From the NCBI GenBank assembly GCA_026874595.1, contig CM049310.1, positions 2,542,001 to 2,606,000 on the forward strand: a DNA stretch of 64,000 bases, read 5' to 3'. Positions 11,652 to 25,210 of the stretch are shown piece after piece. How positions within the stretch are numbered: the first letter of the stretch is position 1; each line of letters starts with the position of its first letter. Both the position numbers and the translations under genes were made by a program. Source of the DNA: Sipunculus nudus (Eukaryota > Annelida > Sipuncula > Golfingiida > Sipunculidae). The notes under the pieces are model-generated. The model saw nothing but the letters and a program-made list of their open reading frames with translations. It was not told the origin of the DNA and made no database searches.

Positions 11652-12106
11652 GTATGTATCTAATAACCACTGATTGTTGGAATGGTTGTTTGAAATCTGC
11701 AGTGTCCCATCTCTGCATGATACAAATTAAAGAATTCCACATATTTTTGTCAGTAATAATAATTTGAATTATTTGAAAATCTAAAACAACCTTTAAATAA
11801 AATAAACACATTTTATGCTACAATTTAGTTTTAACTATGTTTTGTTTGGCGTTTCGCCAAAAAGAATATCCATGGGTATTTCTGAATAATATTGCCTTTA
11901 GCAAGTTCTTGAAAAGCCAGGAGACACAAGTCTCAAAATAAAATGTACCAAAATGAAAATACAATTACTGTAAATGAGTTTAATCCAACACAAAAACCCA
12001 TCATAGAATACTTTTCCATAGTCTTTCTTTTGTAAGTTATTGCAATACTTTAATCTACATACAGATGTACGGCTAGTCTTAATGGAGATATTCATTAACA
12101 TTGGGA

Positions 12107-12184
12107 ACCTTTATATTATAGGCACAGGTAAGACCTTTATATTATAGACACAGGTAAGACCTTTATATTATAGGCACAGGTAAG
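12107..12184 (+). repeat. 26-bp tandem repeat, 3 copies, each with a donor-like CAGGTAAG
   Basis: Three head-to-tail units, the middle one with a single substitution (GACACAG for GGCACAG). Each holds a pyrimidine/TA stretch ending TTATAG, then GCACAG, then GTAAG. It lies in the intron ahead of EGF exon 13. Confidence 0.9.
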
Positions 12185-12354
12185 ACCTGAGTCTTTGTCT
12201 GTAATACTGTAGAGGTGCCCAAATTAGATATTGTCAAATTCTCTCAGGATCACCCCTGGTGTTTGTATTTTAAAGGTGCCAGTAACAGAGTGGTGTCCAA
12301 AAAGAGACATTTCCCTGTTAGCATTTCATCAGTTTCTTTTTTGTTAATTTTTAG

Positions 12355-12468
12355 CGGCTGGGGCTTGTAACAGCAACCCCTGTCAGAACGGAGCTACATG
12401 CACACCCGCTGGAAGTGGGTACACATGTACTTGCCCTACAGGGTTCACTGGGGTCAACTGTCAGACTG
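12355..12468 (+). CDS. EGF-like exon 13
   Basis: The acceptor is AATTTTTAG and the donor GTCAGT. Six cysteines: [24 protein letters not shown], so all three glycosylation consensus sites are present. A 26-bp tandem triplicate carrying donor-like CAGGTAAG lies about 170 bp upstream in the preceding intron. Confidence 0.9.
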
Positions 12469-13077
12469 GTCAGTGACAGATTTTATTCTTTAAAGTATTG
12501 CTTACACATTCAGTATTTATTGCTCTAAAATAAGAATGCTGCTATCACTTCACAAAAAACTAAAAAATGATAATGTATTCATTTTAGTTTATGAATTCAT
12601 TTATTCTTTTTAGTGCTGGATTTAATATATCATGGTCAAGGCACTGTACATGTGACTGATCAACGAGATCTGTTAGAAGGCTCAGAATGTAGTTTTGATA
12701 ATATAAATATACTGGTTAATGGACACTCCATTTATTACTTTGCAATAGTTGTAGTTTGTTTTGTCTTCAGTTTATATTTTCCAAAAGGATGCTCTTTCCA
12801 ATTTCTTTGATAAATGTTAATGTTACTTCCACAAGAGTATGATCATGGCTATGTTATTACCCATGTCTGTCTGGTTGTTGGTTTGTTTGTGGAAAAAAAT
12901 ATATTGAAAGGTTATGGAAGGAGAGGTGGGTATTGAAGCATGGTGGGTTGGCTAAATTTTGGACTAAATGAATTGTTGATTTAAATTTCTTTTGTACTGA
13001 CATTGTGCTGAGTGCATCCCTATTTTTACCATTTACAATGAATATTTGTTATAGTTTGAATTACCTTGTTTTCCCAG

Positions 13078-13191
13078 CTCCTAACCCATGCTCCAGTAAC
13101 CCATGTCTGAATGGCGCCAACTGTGCTGTGGTGGGCAACACATACTTCTGTGACTGTGTCCTTGGTTACACTGGAACAAACTGCCAGACAC
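13078..13191 (+). CDS. EGF-like exon 14
   Basis: The acceptor is TTTTCCCAG and the donor GTAAGA. Six cysteines: N-P-C-S-S-N-P-C, LNGANC, CVLGYTGTNC. The O-fucose position is Asn, so that site is lost. The 33-bp minisatellite begins within the next few hundred bases. Confidence 0.92.
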
Positions 13192-13412
13192 GTAAGAATG
13201 ACACCAATGTAACAGCATGTACTGTAAATACACATTATGTAATGGTGCTACATAAAGAACATACACATAAGATTAGATAAGCCTTTATTCATCATGCAAG
13301 GCATGGTTTTCAGTTTGCAAGCATTTACAGCACATACATAGACACCTACAGGTATTGGATAAAAAGACAGAGCTAAAATTGCTTGCCGGTCGCTGCCGTG
13401 CAGTGCCCCCTG

Positions 13413-16400
13413 CACATCATGTAATGGTGCAACATATAGAAAATTCACATCATGTAATGGTGCTACATATAGAAAATTCACATCATGTTATGGTGCTACA
13501 TATAGAAGTTTCACATCATGTAATGGTGCTACATATAGAAAATTCACATCATGTAATGGTGCTACATATAGAAAATTAACTTCATGTAATGGTGCTACAT
13601 ATAGAAAATTCACATCATGTAATGGTGCTACATATAGAAAATTCACTTCATATGATGGTGCTACATATAGAAAATTCACATCATGTAGTGGTGCTACATA
13701 TAGAAGTTTCACATCATGTAATGGTGCTACATATAGAAGTTTCACATCATGTGATGGTGCTACATATAGAAGTTTCACATCATGTGATGGTGCTTCATAT
13801 AGAAAATTCACATCATGTAATGGTGCTACATATAGAAGTTTCACATCATGTAATGGTGCTACATATAGAAGTTTCACATCATGTAATAATGCTACATATA
13901 GAATATTCACATCATGTAATGGTGCTACATATAGAAAATTCACATCATGTAATGGTGCTACATATAGAAAATTCACATCATGTAATGGTGCTACATATAG
14001 AAGTTTCACATCATGTAATGGTGCTTCATATAGAAAATTCACATCATGTATTGGTGCTACATATAGAAAATTCACATCATGTAATGGTGCTACATATAGA
14101 AAATTCACTTCATGTAACGGTGCTACATATAGAAAATTCATATCATGTAATGGTGCTACATATAGAAAATTCACATCATGTAATGGTGCTACATATAGAA
14201 AATTCACATCATGTAATGGTGCTACATATAGAAAATTCACTTCATGTAATGGTGCTACATATAGAAGTTTCACATCATGTAATGGTGCTTCATATAGAAA
14301 ATTCACATCATGTAATGGTGCTACATATAGAAGTTTCACATCATGTGATGGTGCTTTATATAGAAAATTCACTTCATGTAATGGTGCTACATATAGAAGT
14401 TTCACATCATGTAATGGTGCTACATATAGAAGTTTCACATCATGTAATGGTGCTACATATAGAAGTTTCACATCATGTAATGGTGCTACATATAGAAAAT
14501 TCACATCATGTAATGGTGCTACATATAGAAAATTCACTTCATGTAATGGTGCTACATATAGAAAATTCACATCATGTAATGGTGCTACATATAGAAAATA
14601 CACTTCATGTAATGGTGCTACATATAGAAAATTCACATCATGTAATGGTGCTACATATAGAAAATTCACTTCATGTAATGGTGCTACATATAGAAAATTC
14701 ACATCATGTAATGGTGCTACATATAGAAAATTCACTTCATGTAATGGTGCTACATATAGAAAATTCACATCATGTAATGGTGCTACATATAGAAAATTAC
14801 ATTCATGTAATGGTGCTATATATAGAAAATTCACATCATGTAATGGTGCTACATATAGAAAATTCACTTCATGTGATGGTGCTACATATAGAAAATTCAC
14901 ATCATGTAGTGGTGCTACATATAGAAGTTTCACATCATGTGATGGTGCTACATATAGGAAATTCACATCATGTAATGGTGCTACATATAGAAAATTCACA
15001 TCATGTAATGGTGCTACATATAGAAGTTTCACATCATGTAATGGTGCTTCATATAGAAAATTCACATCATGTATTGGTGCTACATATAGAAAATTCACAT
15101 CATGTAATGGTGCTACATATAGAAAATTCACTTCATGTAACGGTGCTACATATAGAAAATTCATATCATGTAATGGTGCTACATATAGAAAATTCACATC
15201 ATGTAATGGTGCTACATATAGAAAATTCACATCATGTAATGGTGCTACATATAGAAAATTCACTTCATGTAATGGTGCTACATATAGAAGTTTCACATCA
15301 TGTAATGGTGCTTCATATAGAAAATTCACATCATGTAATGGTGCTACATATAGAAGTTTCACATCATGTGATGGTGCTTTATATAGAAAATTCACTTCAT
15401 GTAATGGTGCTACATATAGAAGTTTCACATCATGTAATGGTGCTACATATAGAAGTTTCACATCATGTAATGGTGCTACATATAGAAGTTTCACATCATG
15501 TAATGGTGCTACATATAGAAAATTCACATCATGTAATGGTGCTACATATAGAAAATTCACTTCATGTAATGGTGCTACATATAGAAAATTCACATCATGT
15601 AATGGTGCTACATATAGAAAATACACTTCATGTAATGGTGCTACATATAGAAAATTCACATCATGTAATGGTGCTACATATAGAAAATTCACTTCATGTA
15701 ATGGTGCTACATATAGAAAATTCACATCATGTAATGGTGCTACATATAGAAAATTCACTTCATGTAATGGTGCTACATATAGAAAATTCACATCATGTAA
15801 TGGTGCTACATATAGAAAATTACATTCATGTAATGGTGCTATATATAGAAAATTCACATCATGTAATGGTGCTACATATAGAAAATTCACTTCATGTGAT
15901 GGTGCTACATATAGAAAATTCACATCATGTAGTGGTGCTACATATAGAAGTTTCACATCATGTGATGGTGCTACATATAGAAGTTTCACATCATGTGATG
16001 GTGCTACATATAGAAGTTTCACATCATGTGATGGTGCTTCATATAGAAAATTCACATCATGTAATGGTGCTACATATAGAAGTTTCACATCATGTAATGG
16101 TGCTACATATAGAAGTTTCACATCATGTAATAATGCTACATATAGAATATTCACATCATGTAATGGTGCTACATATAGAAAATTCACATCATGTAATGGT
16201 GCTACATATAGAAAATTCACATCATGTAATGGTGCTACATATAGAAGTTTCACATCATGTAATGGTGCTTCATATAGAAAATTCACATCATGTATTGGTG
16301 CTACATATAGAAAATTCACATCATGTAATGGTGCTACATATAGAAAATTCATATCATGTAATGGTGCTAAGTATATAAAATTCACATCATGTAATGGTGC

Positions 16401-17605
16401 TACATATAGAAGTTTCACATCATGTGATGGTGCTTCATATAGAAAATTCACATCATGTAATGGTGCTACATATAGAAGTTTCACATCATGTAATGGTGCT
16501 ACATATAGAAGTTTCACATCATGTAATGGTGCTACATATAGAAGTTTCACATCATGTAATGGTGCTACATATAGAAAATTCACATCATGTAATGGTGCTA
16601 CATATAGAAAATTCACATCATGTAATGGTGCTACATATAGAAAATTCACATCATGTAATGGTGCTTCATATAGAAAATTCACATCATGTAATGGTGCTAC
16701 ATATAGAAGTTTCACATCATGTAATGGTGCTTCATATAGAAAATTCACATCATGTAATGGTGCTACATATAGAAAATTCACATCATGTAATGGTGCTACA
16801 TATAGAAAATTCACATCATGTTATGATGCTACATATAGAAATTCACTTCATGTAATGGTGCTACATATAGAAGTTTCACATCATGTGATGGTGCTTCATA
16901 TAGAAAATTCACATCATGTAATGGTGCTACATATAGAAAATTCACATCATGTAATGGTGCTACATAAAGAAGTTTCACATCATGTAATGGTGCTACATAT
17001 AGAAGTTTCACATCATGTAATGGTGCTACATATAGAAGTTTCACATCATGTAATAATGCTACATATAGAAAATTCACATCATGTAATGGTGCTACATATA
17101 GAAAATTCACATCATGTAATGGTGCTACATATAGAAAATTCACATCATGTAATGGTGCTACATATAGAAGTTTCACATCATGTAATGGTGCATCATATAG
17201 AAAATTCACATCATGTATTGGTGCTACATATAGAAAATTCACATCATGTAATGGTGCTACATATAGAAAATTCACTTCATGTAATGGTGCTACATATAGA
17301 AAATTCACATCATGTAATGGTGCTACATATAGAAGTTTCACATCATGTAATAATGCTACATATAGAAAATTCACATCATGTAATGGTGCTACATATAGAA
17401 AATTCACATCATGTAATGGTGCTACCTATAGAAAATTCACATCATGTTATGATGCTACATATAGAAATTCACTTCATGTAATGGTGCTACATATAGAAAA
17501 TTCACATCATGTAATGGTGCTACATATAGAAAATTCACATCATGTAATGGTGCTACATATAGAAAATTCACATCATGTAATGGTGCATCATATAGAAGTT
17601 TCACA
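13413..17605. repeat. 33-bp minisatellite, about 127 copies, with higher-order repeats
   Basis: An uninterrupted array of a 33-bp unit (core CATCATGTAATGGTGCTAC plus ATATAGAA and a variable AAATTCA/GTTTCA end) fills most of intron 14. A degenerate outlier copy is at about 13231-13260. Variant units recur at a fixed offset of 1023 bp (31 units): compare 14118 with 15141 and 14797 with 15820. A second offset of 2244 bp (68 units) links 13901 and 16145. Because 33 is divisible by 3, long frames stay open on both strands. Two one-base deletions (about 16838 and 17464) break them. Confidence 0.95.
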
Positions 17606-18010
17606 CTTCCATTCAATGGATGTAGATGTAGCAGAACTAGTGGACAGACTAAGTTTGTTTGGGATGTGCCAAAGTCTGGATGTCAATCTATTACAGTGTT
17701 GTATACATTTGCTCAATTTTCTAAATAATCAATTTAATATATAAAAAAATAATTTTTCCCATAAAAGCAAGGAATGCATTGCATATCTTACAACCCTGAT
17801 GTAGATTTAATGTCTTTTAGAATATTAATGTAAAATGTAGAAATACAGCAGTTACTGTTAATACAGCAGTTTCTGTTGTTTGCACTAGTCACTTAGAATT
17901 ATTGATAGCTTGGGTGTAAAATACATGAAAAGAAAAATTTATCTAGGGATTATCCTATAGGATGTTTTTCCAATAAAAAAAGAAAATATCGTTTATTTTC
18001 ACTCTTGCAG

Positions 18011-18127
18011 CTCCAGCAAATCCCTGTGCCAGCAACCCATGTTTGAATGGAGGCCAGTGTGCCAACAATAATGGAGTGTTTGTCTGTACCTGTCCAACAG
18101 GATTCACAGGGGCCACTTGTCAGAACG
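18011..18127 (+). CDS. EGF-like exon 15
   Basis: The acceptor is CTCTTGCAG and the donor GTAAAG; length is 117 nt. Six cysteines: [14 protein letters not shown] (no O-fucose Ser/Thr), [10 protein letters not shown]. It lies 3' of the large minisatellite, so intron 14 is about 4.8 kb. Confidence 0.92.
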
Positions 18128-18467
18128 GTAAAGTCAGATACTAACTTAAGTTACTATAAAATATTTGTTTATTTGTTACAACAAGAAGGAAGCATACTAT
18201 CAAGCTGTGCTCCCACTTGGTCAAAATGCAGGTATGTTCAGAATATCATTTGACAAAACATTAACTGCTTGTCATTTTTACAGACATGGATATAACATAT
18301 ACATCATAAGTTTTAATACTTTTGCTGAAATTATTTCCATTTTGCCATGTTCATTCTGCTTGAATGCCATAAATTTAGTCGTTCAACCAAAATACAATTG
18401 AACTAGGAAGGACAATGCCATTTTCATTTGAATTTTGCAACTAACTAGACATAATTATTATTTTCAG

Positions 18468-18575
18468 GGCCATGTGACTCAGTGCCCTGCCTGAATGGAG
18501 GAACTTGTAACGTCTTCGGGTCCACCTATTTTTGTACCTGTCTCACAGGCTATGCTGGAGCCAACTGCCAGTTCC
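18468..18575 (+). CDS. EGF-like exon 16
   Basis: The acceptor is TATTTTCAG and the donor GTGAGT. At 108 nt it is the shortest EGF exon. Six cysteines: [24 protein letters not shown]. It closely follows exon 15 and precedes exon 17, with introns of about 340 and 370 bp. Confidence 0.92.
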
Positions 18576-18944
18576 GTGAGTACTCTTCTGGGTATATTGA
18601 AGTTTTCCACATCGTATATCTTCTTTTTTAATTGCAGAAATATCAGGAACTGATTATCACAAGATTTGATTTATATTCTAGGCATAATTGAAATTGTTTT
18701 CATTCAAGGTATTTAAATTAAAAAATCTGGATGTTGACTCTAGGTGGTGTTAAAAAATGTATGACAGTATCACTGTTAGTTGTAAGTGCATCATTGCTCC
18801 ATGGAAACATTTCCATATTACAATATCTAAATTTTTATTCATTAGTGTAGTTGATAATTTAAATTATCTTTAATTGTTATAATTAATTAATCTTAACTAT
18901 TGTCTTTTGTTGATTTAATTATTGTCCTTTCTTGATCTTTGTAG

Positions 18945-19058
18945 CTCCGAGTGTATGCACTGTCAACCCTTGTCAGAATGGTGGTCTGTGTCTCCTAAAT
19001 GGTGGCACATATGCCTGTAGCTGTCCTCCAGGGTTTACTGGAACAAACTGTCAGACAG
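18945..19058 (+). CDS. EGF-like exon 17
   Basis: The acceptor is CTTTGTAG and the donor GTTGGT. Six cysteines: [23 protein letters not shown]. It is the only repeat without the O-glucose Ser (Val instead), and it also lacks the O-fucose residue. A 17-kb repeat-filled intron follows. Confidence 0.9.
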
Positions 19059-20282
19059 GTTGGTTGGCTGTAGCAGATCTGGAGTCTATTTCATGTCATA
19101 TAACTATTGAGGAATTACCATCTCAGATACCCTGTTTCAACACTCATTGTCCATCTGTTTGATAAAGAATTGTATATTTCCCTAAAAATTACTTCTCTGC
19201 TTTACCATGGTTTTTGGCAGGTGTGAATATAATTATTGTACTATTCCCAGAGTTATCTACAACATGATGATTTCAAAACCATCTCATATATTTAAAGTGA
19301 TTGTGTGAGACTTAGAAATTTCCTGTGTCCTACTGAGTGAGGCTTTCCTGTGGTCTCACTGAATGGTTTTAATACACAAAACTAAGGCTTCAAGAGCTAA
19401 AGCTCCTCACATCATGACATATGTTAGTAATCAAGTTGGCCTATAAGCAGGATCAAGGGAAGTACATGATTAAGGTGAAACCAAAGAAAAATAAACTGTT
19501 TTACAGAATTACCACTTCTAAAATGTTTTTTTTTCTATGAATGAGCAAGGAGTCTTTGCTGTTTGTGCTCTTACTCCATCACTTAAAAACTCATAAGGGA
19601 ATCAGGGAAAATAGACTATGTTTGTGCTATTATACATAATTTCAAGAACTGAAGCAGAGGTTTTGCATTTTTGCATTTTTTTAGGTTAACAGGTAAAATT
19701 CTAAAGAGAAAAAAAATAAAAATCACCTGCTCGCTCATAATTATACATAATTAGAGCTATTTATTTATTTTTTTTACTTTGGTCAAGTGACTTGGACCAG
19801 TATCAACAGTCTGTGTAAACATAATGGAGGAGAATCAACAGTGTGTGTAAACATATTTGAGCAGTATCAACAGTTGTAAACATAATTTCAGTGTTCTTAG
19901 GTATTGTCCAAACTCAAACTCTGGGAACATTTGACAGTCTGGGATGGAAAAGAAATGAAAAAGTAACCTGTTCCAGCCTTCCAGGAAAGTGATCTGCCAA
20001 AATAAAAGTCCAGCTTGTCCAAAATAATAAAACCAAAGCAAGTTTTTAAGTGTTATCATTCTTTTTCATGCTTTAGACAAAGTTCTGACTGTTATAGAGT
20101 CTTCACATTTTGACCTTGTATTTTTGACCATGTATTTTATATTTGTAACTGTGGACCTCATTTTCATGTGACTTTTATTTCGAACTTTTTTACAGCTTTG
20201 ACCAGTATAAGTCCAGTGGAAAAACATGAATTTAACAGTAGATTTGCTAAATTGGTCCAAAAAAAACTTCCATTCTGTTTTT
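19059..20282 (+). other. Start of intron 17: no recognisable element
   Basis: AT-rich unique sequence. Short direct repeats with ACAGT and TGTGTAAACATA occur around 19805-19870. No coding or RNA feature is supported. Confidence 0.4.
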
Positions 20283-20995
20283 AGCTCAGCTGACTGAAAG
20301 TCATCTGAGCTATAGCGATCGCTCTTTGTCCGTTGTCCGTCTGTCCGTCTGTCCGTCCGTTAACCAGGCACAAATCGTAACCGCTGAACCTAGAACCTTG
20401 TAACTTGGGATTCTGAGAGGTCCATGAAAAATCTCCTTGGAAACCAGAAATTAGGTCTCTTTTACCCATATCCTTCGAGCTATGGGGCCCCAATGTACCC
20501 CCCAGAAAAGTCAAAAATTTCATACAAAAACTTCAATATCTCATTAACTACTTAACTGATGGTCATGATTTTTGGCATACATATTGATCATGAGATGTTC
20601 CATCACTTCCTGCAGACTGATGGCGCCACCTGTATTTTTCGATTTTTTACAAATTTTTTTCTCTATTTTTGAGACCTTTAAAAATGTGAACATCTGTTAA
20701 CAAGGCACAAATCCTAAAGCCTAGACCTAGAATCTTAATTCTTGATACACTGAGAGGTCCATGAAAAATCTCCTTGGAAACCAGAAATTAGGTCTCTGTT
20801 ACCCATATCCTTCGAGCTATGGGGCCCCAAAGTACCTCCAAGAATAGTAAAAAATTTCATACAAAAACTTCAATATCTCAATAACTACAACACTGATGGT
20901 CATGATTTTTGGCATACATATTGATCATGAGATGTTCCATAAGTTCCTGCAGACTGGTGGCGCCACCTTTATTTTTCGATTTTTTTACAATTTTT

Positions 20996-23596
20996 AGCTC
21001 AGCTGACTATAAGTCATCTGAGCTATAGTCGTGGTCCATTGTCCGTCGTCCGTCCGTCTGTCCGTCCGTCCGTCCGTCCGTCCGTAGATGTGGCACGTTT
21101 TGAAACCGTAAGACCTAGGAATCCAAAATTCAGCATAATGTTAGATGTCCCCAAGATCTCCTACCAAGCCGAAAACTGGGTCTTTGCGACTTCATTCCTT
21201 TGAGAAATTAAGGAAAAACCTCAATTTTTTATTAAAAACCTATTTTCACACTTTAGGACTGCCTAATATCAAAACCACTCATCTGTTTTTCCTCATATTT
21301 CCTATAAATAATCCTCTATATAATTCCTATGTACATGCCAGAAATTAGGTCTGTATTATTTAATTTAAAAAAGTTATGGGCCCAAACATAATGCATTTTG
21401 TAAATAATCAGGAAAGAAATTTTATCACTTAACACAAAACTTGTTAAAGCTAAGCACTTTTTTTCCAGTAATATTACTTTTATTAATCAAAATTAAATTG
21501 TATACCCAAAATTAGATCAAAATCTTTTAAATTTTTAAAAATATTAGCAAAAATAAAAAATTGGTACCTTAAATTTTGCCCAACTTTGACCATGGCACGT
21601 TTTTTTGCTGTAACTGCTGTGGATTTAATTTTCACAGCATGTTTTTGTTAGCATTTCAACTGTTAACACCAAACATTTGAAACCAGTTGATCAAAAACTG
21701 TAGATTTTATTCAAGTTTTCAAGCACCATGTCACATATTGCTAGTGTTATGCAGTTTGCTAGAGCTCAGCTCCCGAGCTTCAGCTCTAAGTTCCTTAAAT
21801 TTGGCATACAGTTAGATTTCTCCAAAATCCCCTACCATGCCAAGAATTTGGTCACTAGGACTTAATTCCTTCGAGATATCAATGAAAAACTTCATTTTTC
21901 CATTAAAAACCCATTGTTACACTTTAAGACTGCCTAATATCAAAACCACTGATCTGACTTTGATCATATATAATATACATATTTTTCTATACATTCACTA
22001 TGCACATGCCAGAAATGATGTCAGTATTGTGTATTTATGGGCCCAAACATAATGCACTTTGTAAAAAATCAAGAAATATATTTACTCCCTTAACAAGGGC
22101 ATTGCTGAAGCTAGAGATCTTTTTTGTCAGGGATGTAACATTATTTAATCAAGGTTCAATTGAATACCCAAAATTAGTTCTGAATTTTTCAAATTTTATA
22201 AGTTATTAGTATAAATATAAAATTAGTACCTTAAATTTTGCCCAACTGTGACCATGGCACGTTTGTTTCCCGTAAGCACTGTTGATATAATTTTCATATC
22301 ATGCACACATAAGGATTTCAGCTTTTTAGTTTAGAAAGCTGAAAGAAATTTGCCAAATATTGTAGCTTTTATTAATGATTTTTATGAGACCCTGTCAGAC
22401 TTTGGCTCTCTACAGCCCCTCTTGAGTCACCTATATGTTGACCTTGTTGACCTTTCATCAAATTATGCACGCTTGAGGGGAGAATCCAGGCAGCTTATGG
22501 CCAGCCACAGTTGATCCAGGTGTTCAACCCAACTCATCTAGTAGTTTTAACCAACAACATAACAATAAATTAATAAATTTTTTATTGGTTTTTAATAACA
22601 AATTAAAGAAAAATAGAAAAGGAATTTGTTAGTTTATAATAACAGGAAATTAACTTGCAGTTACTGATGATATAAGAATCTTGTATCGATGGGTAGAATG
22701 TCACATATTCCAAATAACACCATGCAGTCACCTATGGCATTTTTCAGTTCATTTTTAATGATAAAGAAGTAAATCATATTATTCATTACTAATCATTAAG
22801 GATTATATGAAGGAAATTAATGATAGACAAAGATGCATTTGATAATATTAATCTAGATTCCTACTGTGTCTAGTGTGTACATTGATGTGAAATTAGTCCA
22901 AAATGAATTTTTTACAGTTATTTTTTAATATAAATAAAAGCCATAAAACCAGGTACTTATGATCATTATTTAAATGTGTGAATTTTGTATATTCTGGATT
23001 CTCAACATCATTGTATCGTGAAAACTGAATAAATACCAGACATGGTGCAAATACTTTGTAATTGTATTTAAATACGAATATGATTATGTACTCCATTATA
23101 AAATTTCTTGCATAAAGAATGGGAATTCAGGTAAAAATGAAAGTATATGAATACTCGTGCAAATACTTTCAAAATGTATTCATGAATGCATTCATGAATA
23201 TGTTCTTTAATATTATTTTAATAATCATATCAGTTATATTTCATTTTATAAAATCATATGATTCTCTTATTATTTTTAATAAAAATTATATTTGGGACAA
23301 TATTTGTAATTTTTTTAATAAATAGATAAACTCTTATATTATATGTTCTGCTTATAAGTTATATGGCCAAGTCAAAATCTGTGTGACAGTAGTACTCCAT
23401 TTGTTAATAAAATAAATGAAATCAATCCTCTTCCCTGTCTCCAAAGGTACTATCAAAATCATACATAAGCTAAACAACAACAACTCATAATACAGCTTAT
23501 ATTTATTACCACACAAAACCAGCATGTGCCTCATTTCTAAATAATATTTTTTTATCCTATATAACAGCTGAGCGTCGTGACCCATAGGTCCCTTGT
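20996..23596 (+). mobile_element. Family A element, copy A2, nested in A1
   Basis: It begins AGCTCAGCTGACTATAAG and ends GACCCATAGGTCCCTTGTT. The A1 unit is cut at ...TTTTTTACAATTTTT and continues after the insertion at TCCTCTATTTTTGAGAC. Undisturbed A1 units are contiguous there. It contains two related internal blocks, each with TTTTGCCCAACT and CCATGGCACGTTT, then a variable right half. No intact ORF is present. Confidence 0.65.
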
Positions 23597-25210
23597 TTCC
23601 TCTATTTTTGAGACGTTTAAAGATGCTGTCATCTGTTAACGTGGCACAAATCATAACCGCTGGACCTAGAATCTTCATTCTTGACACACTGAGAAACCTA
23701 TTAAAAGTCTCCGTGGAAACCATAAATTAGATCTCTGTTACCCATATCCTTTGAGCTATGGGGCCCCAAATTACCCCCCAGAATAGTCAAAAATTTCATA
23801 CAAAAACTTAAATATCTCATTAACTACATCACTGATGGTCATGATTTTTTGCATACATATTGATCATGTGATGTGTCATCAGTTCCTGCAGACTGGTGGC
23901 GCTACCAGAGAGCTTAGATGATGAGAGGGAATTTTTCGATTTTTTACGAATTTAAAAATGTGAACAGCTGTTAACAGGGCACAAATCATAAAGACTGGAC
24001 CTAGAATCTTCATTCTTGACACACTGAGAGGTCCATAAAAAGTCTGCATGGAAACCTGAAATAAGGTCTCTGTTACCCATATCCTTTGAGCTATGGGGGG
24101 CTCCCAATAACCCCCCAGAATAATGGAAAATTTGATAAAAACAAACTGCAACATCTCAATAACTACAACACTGATGGTCATGATTTTTGGCATACATATT
24201 GATCAAGAGGTGTTTCATCAGTACCTGCAGACTGGTGGTGCCACCTGTATTTTTTCAAATTTTCACAATTTTTTTTCTCTATTTTCGAGACCTTTCAGGA
24301 TGTAGTTATCTGTCAACAGGGTACAAATCGTAAGGACTTGACCTAGAATCTTCATTGTTGACACACAGGGAGACCCATGATAAGTCTCCATGGACACCTG
24401 AAATTAGGTCTCTGTTACCCATATCCTTTGAGCTATGGCACTCCAAAGTACAGCTCAGAATAATGGAAAATTTGATACAAAAGCTGAAGTATCTGAACAA
24501 CTAATGCAGAGATCACCATAATTGTTTTCATGGATATTGATCATGGAGTGTTTCATCAGTTTCTGCAGACTGGTGGCACCACCTGTATTTGTTCGGGTTT
24601 TTTTACGAATTTTTTCTCTATTTTTGAGACCTTTAAAGTTATGAACATCTGTTAACAGGGCACAAATCATTAAAACTGGACCTAGAATCTTCATTCTTGA
24701 CACACAGGGAGACCCATGAAAAAATCTCCATGGAAACCTGAAATTAGGTCTCTGTCACCCATATTCTTTAAGCTGTATGGCTCCAAATTACCCCCCAGAA
24801 TAATGGAAAATTTGATACAAAAACTTGTTCCATCAGTTTCTGCAGACTGGGTGCGCCACCTCTATTTTTTTCAAATTTTTACGATTTTTTTTCTCTTTTA
24901 TTGATACCTTTAAAGATGTGGTTATCTGTCAACAGGGTACAAATCGCAACAACTGGACCTAGAATCTTCATTCTTGTCATGCAAGAAGGCCCATGAAAAG
25001 TGCCTGTGGAAACTTAAAATCAGGTCTCTGTTACCCATATCCTTCAAGCTATAGGACTCCGAAGTATCCCTCAGAATAATGGACAATTTGATACAAAAGC
25101 TGAAGTATCTGAACAACTAATGGGGAGATCACCATGATTCTTTGCATGGATATTGATGTTTGTAAGTGTTTTTATTAGTTTCTGCAGACTGGTGGAGCCA
25201 CCTGTATTTT

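Noticed and set aside
13488-16814. 1108-codon minus-strand ORF and overlapping 929-codon plus-strand ORF
   Set aside because: Both are by-products of a stop-free 33-bp repeat (a multiple of three) inside an intron. No start context, splice signals or conserved protein supports either. Kept only as a finding about the array.
13413-17605. CRISPR-like direct repeats
   Set aside because: Units are contiguous with no spacers, the genome is eukaryotic, and there are no cas genes.
22893-24904. Numerous 60-120 codon ORFs in intron 17 and similar ORFs near 41000-44450
   Set aside because: They recur in every family A copy, have biased composition and show no conserved protein features. They are chance frames in repeats.
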